From assembly GCA_045544515.1 (NCBI GenBank), contig JAZPZD010000015.1:62001-126000 (forward strand): DNA of 64,000 nucleotides, read 5' to 3'. Positions within the stretch are counted from its first letter, which is position 1; the number at the start of each line of letters is the position of its first letter. Of this stretch, positions 7,195 through 15,409 are shown in pieces. Origin of the DNA: RGIG8748 sp045544515 (GTDB lineage Bacteria > Bacillota > Clostridia > UMGS1810). Made by a program: the position numbers and the translations under genes. Below the pieces are notes generated by a model. That model saw only the letters and a program-made list of their open reading frames with translations. It was not told the DNA's origin and did no database searches.

Positions 7195-8322
7195 TCAGAA
7201 AAAGAGCCAAGATGTGCTGTTATCCGTAATCAAGGTGTCAAGTCCGTAAAGATAGAGAATTTTGTTTATGTTCTTTTCATTTATCAGTTTTTTTGCCGAA
7301 TTTCTGTAATATCTGGTATCTATCATATATATGTTTCTGTAATTGTGTGACAAAAACGGTGCCATATTCTGTGCATAGGAATCTCTTATTACAAGCAGAT
7401 TGCCGCCGTATGAACGAGGGTTGTGTATGTGCACATAGCTGTGGTTTCCGTCAAGAAACACAGGGTACTTGTCCTTGTTTTTAAGATGCTCTTTAAAAAA
7501 CACACTATCCGCCGTTTTGCTGTCCTTTTCCTCCAGAGTAACCGTTACACTGTTGCCGGTACTCCACAGCTCTATGTTGTCCGGCTGTGCAAGGAAGTAT
7601 CCGCTGCCCGAATATGTTGTTCCGTAAAAATCTCCGTAGGTTTCCACCGTGTAGTCAGCTTTTAACGGATATTGCATATCATTAAACTCGCAATATGCCT
7701 TGTACACCTCATAGCTTCCCTGCGATGTAAGGTGATGGTCTGTGCGGTAGTAAACGCCCTTGCCCTCGGTGTACGCGTCAAAGAGTACCTTTCTCGTATC
7801 CAAAAAGCTTATATCGGGGGTAAGAGAATTTGCTCTTTCAAAGAGTTCATCATCAAAATACTCTTTGGAAAAACGAGGGAGCTTGTCATCCATTATATAT
7901 CCTGCCGTCGGGATAATCAGAAGAGTAGAATCTACCCTTACGCTCTCTGTAAACTTCTGGAAATTTTTCACATTGTTTTCAAAATTGCCGTCGGTATCTT
8001 CCTTTGGTGCATTGATAAGATATCCGCCGTCGGCATAATAAATGTCCGAAAGGGCGTTTTTGCCCATAAGTTTAGAAAAGTAGGCATCCACCCCAACGAA
8101 GAAATTCCTTCCTGATATGTGGTCTGCCGCATATTTTTCCAAATCCGACTGAAAAGTGCCCGAGGCGATACTCTTCCACGAAAATTCGGGAAACTCGGCG
8201 AGCACTCTCTTTTCGTTTTCGGAGTAGGTTTTGCCATCCAGGAATGTAAAAAGCGACATAATAGCAAGCATACCTATAAACAAAAACGGCAATATGAACT
8301 TTAATATATTTGGTTTTTGCAT
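7195..8322 (-). CDS. DHHW family protein (AlgJ/AlgX-like SGNH fold)
   Basis: A 375-residue protein with one N-terminal membrane anchor (residues about 8-28) and an extracytoplasmic domain. The motif TDHHLTSQGSY near the middle is the DHHW-family signature, with Leu in place of Trp, and VIRDSYAQNMAPFL near residue 312 is the Ser-containing block. Such proteins pair with MBOAT acyltransferases to O-acylate exported polymers. It starts 9 nt after the MBOAT stop, so the two are translationally close. The acceptor polymer is unknown. A second DHHW-MBOAT pair lies at 59796-62447. Confidence 0.88.
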   Translation of the reverse strand: MQKPNILKFILPFLFIGMLAIMSLFTFLDGKTYSENEKRVLAEFPEFSWKSIASGTFQSDLEKYAADHISGRNFFVGVDAYFSKLMGKNALSDIYYADGGYLINAPKEDTDGNFENNVKNFQKFTESVRVDSTLLIIPTAGYIMDDKLPRFSKEYFDDELFERANSLTPDISFLDTRKVLFDAYTEGKGVYYRTDHHLTSQGSYEVYKAYCEFNDMQYPLKADYTVETYGDFYGTTYSGSGYFLAQPDNIELWSTGNSVTVTLEEKDSKTADSVFFKEHLKNKDKYPVFLDGNHSYVHIHNPRSYGGNLLVIRDSYAQNMAPFLSHNYRNIYMIDTRYYRNSAKKLINEKNINKILYLYGLDTLITDNSTSWLFF

Positions 8323-8331
8323 ATTAATACC

Positions 8332-9711
8332 TCAAAATCGAAAATATAAAAACGGATTGTAGCTCTCTGTAACAAGGCTTGCCACACAAATCACAAATCC
8401 CACAATACAGAGGATAATTTCTATAATACCTGACTTGTGCTTGACCCGCAGAGTACCAAACAGAGCCGCACCCAAGGGCGTTGCACTGATTATTCCTACT
8501 GCAAAGGTAAAGAGCCATGGCATAAAGTTAAATTGCAGAGAACCGCTTGGCGTAAACATCACCTTGAGATAAGAAAATGCGTCCGCAAATGTGGGACTTG
8601 CAAAGAAAATCCACCCCACAACCACTATCAGAAGAGTGTATATATGGCAAATTATCTTTGGCACTACGGTAAGCAGCTTTCCGACAAAGAGCTTTTCCAA
8701 AACGAGCAAAACACCGTAATACACGCCCCACATAACAAAGTTCCACCCTGCACCGTGCCACAGCCCTGTAAGTGCCCAGACGATGAGGATATTTACTATC
8801 TGCCTCAAAATCCCTCTTCTGTTACCGCCGAGGGGAATGTATACATAGTCCTTGAACCATGTGCTAAGAGAAATATGCCATCTTCTCCAGAATTCTGTGA
8901 TACTTCTTGAAATATACGGATAGCTGAAGTTGATGCAAAAGTCGAACCCAAGCATTTTGCCAAGGCCGCGTGCCATATCGGAATATCCTGCAAAGTCAAA
9001 ATAAATCTGCAGAGTATATGCAAAAGCACCAATCCACGCACCCAATGTGCCAAATTCGGCAACAGATGCACAAATCTCATTCCATATCAGACCAAACTGA
9101 TTGGCAAGAAGGACCTTTTTGGCAAGACCTATAACAAAGAGCTTGACGCCGTTGGAAAACATCACATAAGATACATGGCGCTCTTTTATCTTTCGCTCAA
9201 CATCACTGTAACGGACAATGGGTCCCGCAATAAGCTGGGGAAAGAGCGAAATATATGCACCAAAATCCACAAGGCTCTTTGAGCTTCGGCAGTCGCCTCT
9301 GTATACATCTATCACATAGCTCATAGCCTGGAATGTATAGAACGATATTCCTATGGGAAGCTCGATGTTTATACCCGAGAGATTTTTAAACCATGGAATG
9401 ATGCGAAGTGTATCGGCAATGAGCATTGTGTATTTAAAAAAGCCCAGTGCTCCGATATTAAGCAAAATACATAGTGCAAGCATCATCTTGCGTTTGCGGT
9501 AGTCCGAGGTTTTGTCTATATACTTTGCCAGATAATAGTTTACTGCGATAGAAGCTATCATCAAAAGTACATATACAGGCTCGCCGTACGCATAAAATAT
9601 TAAGTTTGCCGCAAGAAGAAAAAGATTTCTGAACTTGGGCGGCAAAATGAAGTTTACAATCACTACTGTCGGCAAAAACAACAGCAAAAAGACAAGACTT
9701 GAAAATACCAT
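8332..9711 (-). CDS. MBOAT family O-acyltransferase (AlgI-like)
   Basis: A 459-residue polytopic membrane enzyme that moves acyl groups across the membrane for O-acylation of an extracellular polymer. The family motifs are present: ITEFWRRWHISLSTWFKDYV near residue 290 and LTGLWHGAGWNFVMWG near 325, with the conserved His. I start at 9711 (MVFSSLVFLLLF) because GGAG lies 7 nt upstream; the longer ORF adds 13 non-hydrophobic residues. It lies between a DUF4358 lipoprotein and the DHHW protein in one minus-strand operon. Confidence 0.93.
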   Translation of the reverse strand: MVFSSLVFLLLFLPTVVIVNFILPPKFRNLFLLAANLIFYAYGEPVYVLLMIASIAVNYYLAKYIDKTSDYRKRKMMLALCILLNIGALGFFKYTMLIADTLRIIPWFKNLSGINIELPIGISFYTFQAMSYVIDVYRGDCRSSKSLVDFGAYISLFPQLIAGPIVRYSDVERKIKERHVSYVMFSNGVKLFVIGLAKKVLLANQFGLIWNEICASVAEFGTLGAWIGAFAYTLQIYFDFAGYSDMARGLGKMLGFDFCINFSYPYISRSITEFWRRWHISLSTWFKDYVYIPLGGNRRGILRQIVNILIVWALTGLWHGAGWNFVMWGVYYGVLLVLEKLFVGKLLTVVPKIICHIYTLLIVVVGWIFFASPTFADAFSYLKVMFTPSGSLQFNFMPWLFTFAVGIISATPLGAALFGTLRVKHKSGIIEIILCIVGFVICVASLVTESYNPFLYFRF

Positions 9712-9777
9712 ATAAATCTCCAAAGTAACGAAAGTTGCCGGCATTGACAAATAATAAATGCGGACAACTTTGTTAGA

Positions 9778-10362
9778 TTATTTTATATATTTACTGTAAA
9801 TACCCTTGATTTTTTCACAATCGGGCGAAAGGAAGAGAGCCACAAAATTTCCGTTTCTTTCTACCTTGCATTTTTGAGCGAGGGCATAGTTGTGTGCATC
9901 ATAGCCCTTGGACTGCTGGGTAAAGGCATCGAGCTTGGTTTCAAAAAGCTCCGCCACTTCAGAGGCTGCCTCCTCCGATACTGCCTGTATCATAATTATT
10001 TCGTGGGGAAAGGTGCCCGCCATTACCACAAAGCCTGCCGCCTGCGATATATCCGCGGTATCTACACCGTATATTGCAGATGCCGAGTCAGCATCGAGCG
10101 GTGCGGCATCTTCGGCACCTATGGAAGATATGATTTCGTCGCGTATATCTTCGAGAGATTTTGAAGTTTGTTCTTCCGGCTCTTTTGCATCAGCGGTGTC
10201 GTCTTTGATTTCGTCTGACGGCTTATCATCTTTGCTGCCGCCGTATACAACGACCTTGTCGGATATATCTTCTATCTCGCGGTTGGCTTGCTTTTCGGTG
10301 CATGATGTAAACAAAAGGCATACCAACAGCAAAACTGTAATAACAGAAAACGCTCTTTTCAT
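9778..10362 (-). CDS. DUF4358 lipoprotein
   Basis: A 194-residue exported lipoprotein. The signal sequence MKRAFSVITVLLLVCLLFTSC ends in the lipobox FTSC. An acidic linker follows, and the last ~110 residues match the DUF4358 pattern (a YGVD...GFVVMAGTFPHEIIMIQA stretch and a VALFLSPD tail). DUF4358 genes are often found with MBOAT/DHHW/GDSL surface-modification genes in Clostridia; function unknown. It lies between the SLH-GDSL hydrolase and the MBOAT gene. Confidence 0.85.
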   Translation of the reverse strand: MKRAFSVITVLLLVCLLFTSCTEKQANREIEDISDKVVVYGGSKDDKPSDEIKDDTADAKEPEEQTSKSLEDIRDEIISSIGAEDAAPLDADSASAIYGVDTADISQAAGFVVMAGTFPHEIIMIQAVSEEAASEVAELFETKLDAFTQQSKGYDAHNYALAQKCKVERNGNFVALFLSPDCEKIKGIYSKYIK

Positions 10363-10378
10363 CTTACTATCCTCTCAA

Positions 10379-11797
10379 TCATATTCTGGGTGCATGAGTT
10401 TTGAGATATTCCACCCACGCCTTGTCTGCTTCAAAATTAAAGTGAATACCCATATCCTTGGGGTCACTGCAATATTCTTTCTTTAAATATCCCTCTTTGT
10501 CGGACACAGCCTGTGCCGAATTTACATAGTACCAGCCGTATCTGTTGCACATTTCGAGGAGCTTTGAATTATAGTCATATATGATATTGTTATTTAATGT
10601 GGGCTTGTATATGGGGCTGTCCTTTGTCATAGGTGTAACAGACTGGATGATAATCTGTGCATCAGGGGATTTTTCAAGGATTTTCCATATGAGGTTTTCC
10701 ATATCCCTTACACATTCATCAAAGCCAAACCCAAGGCTGTTTATGCCAAGCATAACATACACCTTTTTGGCACCGCATTTTTTAACCGCGTCCTCTACGG
10801 TAAGCTTTTCGCCTTTGTATACGGGGTGCTTGGACTCATTGGTAACTGCCCAGTGTGCGTTCAACGGGCTAAGACTTCCTGCACAGAGGAATGTAGCCTT
10901 GCCAAGAGCCTTGCTCGATGCACAATAGAACTGCAACGACATAGAAACAGAGTCGCCTACAAAGGCGGCATCGTCAAAGTAAGATACATCTACAGTCTTG
11001 CCCTCACTCACATACGCCTCAAAATCGCCGTCGGGTGTGGGGAGTCTGTCGCTCTTGCTGCCCTTGATATATTCTATATAATAAGGTGTGTATGCACCGT
11101 ATTGTGTACTTACAAATTCCCTGCCGTAAGGGGCACTTTTCAAAGTGAATATTTTATACACCATCGACGCAAGTTCGCCTCGTGTAACGCTGTCAAAGGG
11201 TTTGAAATAATTGTTTCCGTCGCCCTCTATGATACCTGCAAGTTTTGCCGATACAACATAGGAACGGGCATACCTCGAAACTGTAAGAGAATCGTTAAAC
11301 GGCTTTGCATCGCCTATGACAGACGGTTTTATATCCATATATTCCAGAAAACGCACAACTATTGTGCAAAGCTGCTCCTTGGTGGCTTTTTCAAGCGGTT
11401 TAAAAAACTGTTTGTCTGCACCTTTTACAATACCATTGGCATACGCCCAGGATATCGGGGTGTGATATGTATAGTCTTTTGGCACATCATCAAACGGAAT
11501 TTCGTCCGAAACAGATACATCCTTGCCCATTGTCCTGGCAAGATTATAAAGATAAAGGACAATGTCCCGCCTTTTGGCACTCTCATCTCCCCGAAAATCG
11601 CTCTCGCCCGGTATAACCGAGTTTTTGTATAGTGTTGTAACCTCATCATAGAACCAATCATCTTTGTCTATATCGGTAAAGACTGTGTATACCATTTCGC
11701 AGTTACCTTCGTCAGATTTTATGAAATTGCAGGATAATATCATTGTAAACACAATACAAATTGTCACAATTACTTTGAGAAAAAGCTCTTTTCTCAC
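10379..11797 (-). CDS. SLH-domain SGNH/GDSL hydrolase
   Basis: A 472-residue exported protein. After an N-terminal signal or anchor there are two to three SLH motifs (residues about 40-225, e.g. FKPLEKATKEQLCTIVVRFL and YFKPFDSVTRGELASMVYKI). The C-terminal SGNH hydrolase has FVGDSVSMSL as block I, MLGINSLGF as block III and DPKDMGIHF as block V. The SLH part should tether the enzyme to the wall, where it may add or remove acyl groups made available by the MBOAT partner. The start is GTG with GGTGAT upstream. It is the first gene of the four-gene operon, with a strong promoter upstream. Confidence 0.88.
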   Translation of the reverse strand: MRKELFLKVIVTICIVFTMILSCNFIKSDEGNCEMVYTVFTDIDKDDWFYDEVTTLYKNSVIPGESDFRGDESAKRRDIVLYLYNLARTMGKDVSVSDEIPFDDVPKDYTYHTPISWAYANGIVKGADKQFFKPLEKATKEQLCTIVVRFLEYMDIKPSVIGDAKPFNDSLTVSRYARSYVVSAKLAGIIEGDGNNYFKPFDSVTRGELASMVYKIFTLKSAPYGREFVSTQYGAYTPYYIEYIKGSKSDRLPTPDGDFEAYVSEGKTVDVSYFDDAAFVGDSVSMSLQFYCASSKALGKATFLCAGSLSPLNAHWAVTNESKHPVYKGEKLTVEDAVKKCGAKKVYVMLGINSLGFGFDECVRDMENLIWKILEKSPDAQIIIQSVTPMTKDSPIYKPTLNNNIIYDYNSKLLEMCNRYGWYYVNSAQAVSDKEGYLKKEYCSDPKDMGIHFNFEADKAWVEYLKTHAPRI

Positions 11798-11836
11798 TAT
11801 AAATCACCATTTTTCTAATAAATTCGCAACTATATT

Positions 11837-11865
11837 ATTGTATCATAACGCACATACGGTGTCAA
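11837..11865 (-). promoter_or_regulatory. Promoter of the acylation operon
   Basis: TTGACA (11860-11865) and TACAAT (11837-11842) on the minus strand are separated by exactly 17 nt, about 40 nt upstream of the GTG start. Confidence 0.72.
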
Positions 11866-11976
11866 TGAATAATACGACAAATTTCGAACAAATTACAAAG
11901 AATTCTTGCTGATACAAGTAACATATTGCAAAGCTCAAACATAGTATAAAACAAACCGTAGAAAAGTGGTGTACTG

Positions 11977-12759
11977 ATGTTATCTGTAGTATTAAACGGT
12001 ATGTTTTTGCCATTGATAGGAACTACTGTGGGCTCTATGTGCGTGTTTTTTATAAAAGATACCTTGTCAAAGAAAATCGAACGCTCTCTTCTGGGATTTG
12101 CGGGAGGCGTGATGATTGCCGCATCTGTGTGGAGCCTCATTATACCGTCTATTGAGTCAAGTGAGCATTTGGGATTTTTCTCCTTTGTGCCTGCTGTAGC
12201 GGGATTTTGGATTGGGGTAATCTTTCTTCTTGCTGTAGACAGATTTATACCTGTGATATATAACAATTCCGAAAATACCGACGGCAAAAGAGGCTCTTTT
12301 GAAAAGACCTATATGCTCATTTTTGCAGTTGTGCTGCACAACCTGCCCGAGGGTATGGCGGTGGGTGTGGTTATCTCTGCGTTTTTAAACGGAAACAGCG
12401 ATATTTCGGCTGTTACGGTAATAACTCTGGCACTGGGTATTGCCATACAGAACTTTCCCGAGGGGAGCATCATCTCGATGCCTCTTGCCGCAAATGGTGT
12501 AAAAAAGAAAAAAGCCTTTCTGTACGGCTTTTTGTCGGGAGTTGTGGAGCCTGTGGGGTGCATTGCGACCATTGTTTTTGCCCATTTTGCAGCACCGATG
12601 CTTCCGTATCTGCTGTCTTTTGCGGCGGGGGCGATGGTGTTTGTGGTTATAAAAGAGCTCGTGCCCGAAATAATCGAAGAGGATAGTTACCGCATTGGCA
12701 CAATTATGTTTACACTTGGTTTTACTCTTATGATGGCTCTTGATGTGGCTCTGGGATAA
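11977..12759 (+). CDS. ZIP family metal transporter
   Basis: A 260-residue polytopic protein with the two ZIP metal-site helices, HNLPEGMAVGV and QNFPEGSIISMP, in the second half. The length is typical of ZupT/GufA-like ZIP transporters for zinc or other divalent metals. The upstream SD is weak (GTGG). Immediately after the stop is a palindrome and the first copy of the dispersed structured repeat. Its relation to the CobW-type GTPases at 20.6 kb is only thematic (metal homeostasis). No Zur-like site was recognised. Confidence 0.92.
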   Translation: MLSVVLNGMFLPLIGTTVGSMCVFFIKDTLSKKIERSLLGFAGGVMIAASVWSLIIPSIESSEHLGFFSFVPAVAGFWIGVIFLLAVDRFIPVIYNNSENTDGKRGSFEKTYMLIFAVVLHNLPEGMAVGVVISAFLNGNSDISAVTVITLALGIAIQNFPEGSIISMPLAANGVKKKKAFLYGFLSGVVEPVGCIATIVFAHFAAPMLPYLLSFAAGAMVFVVIKELVPEIIEEDSYRIGTIMFTLGFTLMMALDVALG

Positions 12760-12762
12760 TGA

Positions 12763-13071
12763 AGGTGCTGCAAAAATTTTGCAGCACCTCAGACTGTCGA
12801 AAAAGAACGCACCGCAAAGTGAATATAAAAAATCAATGCTCATTAGTAAGGAATATTATAATAATTACTTATGAGCATTTTTTTATGTAGCTTTTGTCAT
12901 AAATGCCAAAAGCTAATATTTTATACACTTTGCTTACTTCGTCATCGCTCATTGCCGTACTTTTGTACTGCCTGCTTCGCGCTTCCTCGTCTGCGTCCAT
13001 TTTCGTTCGTCTCATCAGCGTGTCGACTTTATCGACACGCTGATGTGCTGCAAAAAATTTTTTACAGCACC
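12763..13071. repeat. Dispersed structured repeat, copy A (minus orientation)
   Basis: The core 12790-13042 is highly similar to the reverse complement of 47778-48032. Each end of copy A carries a version of one terminator-like palindrome, AGGTGCTGC...GCAGCACCT (12763-12789) and a slightly diverged form (13045-13071). The core contains an 11-bp hairpin (CAGCGTGTCGA/TCGACACGCTG), a GTACAAAAGTAC hairpin, a GCTTTTG/CAAAAGC hairpin, and a 13-14-bp stem near GCTCAT/ATGAGC enclosed by GCAAAGTG/CACTTTGC. It fills the space between the convergent ZIP and iorB genes. No transposase. A structured RNA or a non-autonomous mobile element fits best. Confidence 0.8.
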
Positions 13072-13079
13072 TTTTATAA

Positions 13080-13646
13080 TTATATGTTGTATCCCAAATC
13101 AAACGCCTTGAGATTAACCTCGAGGAATTTGGGGGGAACAGTGGTCTTTATTGTTTCTACCCATTTTTCATAAGCGATATCGGTGTTTTTCGCCATAACG
13201 CCGATAAGAACAACATTAACCGCCTTGATGTTGCCTGCCTCTTTGGCAAGAGAGAGAGCATCTATTACACTTATATCCAGCTTTTCGCTGATTTTCTGCT
13301 CGATATTTTCGGGGTACTTCATAGCACCTGTAATTACGGGCATAGGATTGATGTTTTGTCCGTTTGCAATGAGCTTGCCGCCTTCTTTGAGATACGGAAT
13401 TGCTCTGTATGCCTCGAGCATTTCAAAGGCAAGAATAATATCTGCCTCGCCCTCATCGATTATAGGCGAATAAACCTTGTCGCCGTACTTTACATAGGTT
13501 ACCACGCTTCCGCCTCGCTGGCTCATACCGTGTACCTCGGAAACCTTTACATCGTAGCCTTCGTTTATTACTGTATTTCCTAAAATTCTGCTGGCAAGAA
13601 GAGTACCCTGACCGCCAACGCCTACTATCATAATATTTTTAGTCAT
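13080..13646 (-). CDS. iorB: Indolepyruvate ferredoxin oxidoreductase, beta subunit
   Basis: A 188-residue gamma-type 2-oxoacid oxidoreductase domain with the N-terminal GVGGQGTLLASRIL motif and MSQRGGSVVTYVKYG. Together with IorA it oxidatively decarboxylates aryl-pyruvates (from Trp, Phe, Tyr) to aryl-acetyl-CoA, reducing ferredoxin. It starts 13 nt after iorA in the same operon and is the last gene. The stop lies 8 nt from the end of repeat copy A, which may serve as its terminator. Confidence 0.93.
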   Translation of the reverse strand: MTKNIMIVGVGGQGTLLASRILGNTVINEGYDVKVSEVHGMSQRGGSVVTYVKYGDKVYSPIIDEGEADIILAFEMLEAYRAIPYLKEGGKLIANGQNINPMPVITGAMKYPENIEQKISEKLDISVIDALSLAKEAGNIKAVNVVLIGVMAKNTDIAYEKWVETIKTTVPPKFLEVNLKAFDLGYNI

Positions 13647-13659
13647 TTCTTTTGTCCTC

Positions 13660-15393
13660 CTACTCTTCTTTTTCTATTGCACCAAACGGGCAAACATTTA
13701 CGCAAAGTCCGCAGCCGTTGCACTGGGTTGCATCTATTACAACTTTGTCATCTTTGATGCTTATTGCAGGACAGCCAAGCTTCATACACATCTTGCAGTT
13801 TTTGCACTTGTCGGTAATAGTGCAGTGTCCTATATATTTTACACTCTTTAAAAGTGCGCAGGGTCTCTGGGCTATTATTACAGAGGGTTCTTCCCTTTCT
13901 ACCTCGGTCTTTACAACCTTTTCAAATTCCTTTACATCAAAGGGGTCGCAAACTACAACATGATCTATACCCACAGCCTTGCAAAGAGCAACGAGGTTAA
14001 CCTGCTTGGTTTCTTCGCCTCTTATTGTGTAGCCTGTGGTGGGGTTATCCTGGTGGCCTGTCATACCTGTTATGGAGTTATCCAGGATTATTACGGTGTT
14101 ATTGCCCTTGTTGTACACGATATCCACAAGACCTGTGATACCCGAATGCATAAAGGTGGAGTCGCCTATTACAGAAACGAGCTTTTTGTTAAACTCGCTG
14201 CCTCTCGCCTTTGCCATACCGTGAGCCGCACTTACAGATGCTCCCATACAGATGGTGGTATCAACCGACTGCAGAGGCGCTACTGCACCTAATGTGTAAC
14301 AGCCTATATCGCCCGAAACCACAAGACCGAGCTTCTTTAGTACATAGAATGTTCCTCTGTGAGGGCATCCTGCACACATAACAGGCGGTCTTACGGGGAT
14401 TGGCTCATCTATTGCGGCCTTGGAGGGTGCATCTTCATTAAGAACTGCCTTTTTAATCATATTGGGGGTGTATTCGCCAAGGAGTGTAAACACATCTTTG
14501 CCTGTAACATCAAGACCGAGAGCTTTGCAGTGGTCCTCAATTACGGGGTCTAATTCTTCTATAACATATACCTTGTCATATTTGTTGGCAAAGTCTATAA
14601 TCTTCTTTTCGGGCAGCGGATAAACCATACCGAGCTTCAAGAAGTCCGCCTTGTCGCCGAGGGCTTCTTTGGCATACATATATGCAACACCTGCTGTAAT
14701 TACGCCAATCTTTGAGCCGTTTTCTTCTACACTGTTAAGGGGTGTGGTTTCTGCAAATTCTTTTAACGCCTTTATTCTGTCTTCTACCACAACATGACGC
14801 TTGATAGCATTTGCAGGCATCATTACAAACTTGCCTATGTTCTTTTCGTAGTCCTTAACCTGTGCATCTTTTCTTTCGCCAAGTTCCACTAAACTCTGCG
14901 AGTGCGAAACTCTGGTGGAAAGACGGATAAATGCAGGTGTGTCAAACTCTTCCGAAAGTTCAAACGCCATACGGGTGTATTCCTTACATTCCATAGAGTC
15001 GGCAGGCTCGAGCATCATAATCTTCGATGCCTTGGCATAGTGTCTGGAATCCTGCTCGTTCTGTGACGAGTGCATACCGGGGTCGTCTGCAACACAAAAT
15101 ACAAGTCCGCCGTTTACACCTGTGTAGCTTACGGTAAACACGGGGTCTGCCATTACATTAAGACCTACATGCTTCATACAGCTCATAGCTCTTGCTCCGC
15201 CGATTGATGCACCTATTGCAACCTCTGCGGCAACCTTTTCGTTGGGTGACCACTCTGCATATATTTCTTCAAACTTTACTATTTCTTCTGTTATTTCTGT
15301 ACTTGGAGTACCGGGATATGATGCAACAACATTTACCCCCGCCTCATACGCGCCTCGCGCTACGGCAGCGTTACCGAGTAACAATTTTTTCAT
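13660..15393 (-). CDS. iorA: Indolepyruvate ferredoxin oxidoreductase, alpha subunit
   Basis: A 577-residue cytoplasmic thiamine-diphosphate enzyme. The N-terminal half is the pyrimidine-binding type domain (YPGTPSTEITE near residue 26). The TPP-binding GD...N region is GDSTFMHSGITGLVDIVYN near residue 410. The last ~55 residues carry two 4Fe-4S ferredoxin motifs (CKNCKMCMKLGC and CNGCGLCVNVC). Domain order and length match IorA. It sits between the acyl-CoA synthetase and iorB, under a T-box whose likely specifier is a Tyr codon, supporting an aromatic substrate. Confidence 0.95.
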   Translation of the reverse strand: MKKLLLGNAAVARGAYEAGVNVVASYPGTPSTEITEEIVKFEEIYAEWSPNEKVAAEVAIGASIGGARAMSCMKHVGLNVMADPVFTVSYTGVNGGLVFCVADDPGMHSSQNEQDSRHYAKASKIMMLEPADSMECKEYTRMAFELSEEFDTPAFIRLSTRVSHSQSLVELGERKDAQVKDYEKNIGKFVMMPANAIKRHVVVEDRIKALKEFAETTPLNSVEENGSKIGVITAGVAYMYAKEALGDKADFLKLGMVYPLPEKKIIDFANKYDKVYVIEELDPVIEDHCKALGLDVTGKDVFTLLGEYTPNMIKKAVLNEDAPSKAAIDEPIPVRPPVMCAGCPHRGTFYVLKKLGLVVSGDIGCYTLGAVAPLQSVDTTICMGASVSAAHGMAKARGSEFNKKLVSVIGDSTFMHSGITGLVDIVYNKGNNTVIILDNSITGMTGHQDNPTTGYTIRGEETKQVNLVALCKAVGIDHVVVCDPFDVKEFEKVVKTEVEREEPSVIIAQRPCALLKSVKYIGHCTITDKCKNCKMCMKLGCPAISIKDDKVVIDATQCNGCGLCVNVCPFGAIEKEE

Positions 15394-15409
15394 ATAGCTT
15401 ATCCTCTCT

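Noticed and set aside
10826..11632. 268-residue plus-strand ORF
   Set aside because: Antisense shadow of the SLH-GDSL hydrolase gene, with no SD, no family features and Cys/Arg-rich low-quality composition.
12760..13079. Insertion sequence or transposon at the ZIP-iorB junction
   Set aside because: No transposase ORF in either repeat copy and no conventional terminal inverted repeats shared by both copies; kept as a structured repeat.
12869..13102. ORF across repeat copy A and the matching ORF in copy B (47763-47954), sharing a peptide around RRTKMDADEEARSRQY
   Set aside because: The shared peptide follows from the DNA repeat. Start and end residues come from the unrelated flanking palindromes, there is no SD, and the core shows stem pairing with a compensatory change, so RNA/DNA structure explains it better than coding.
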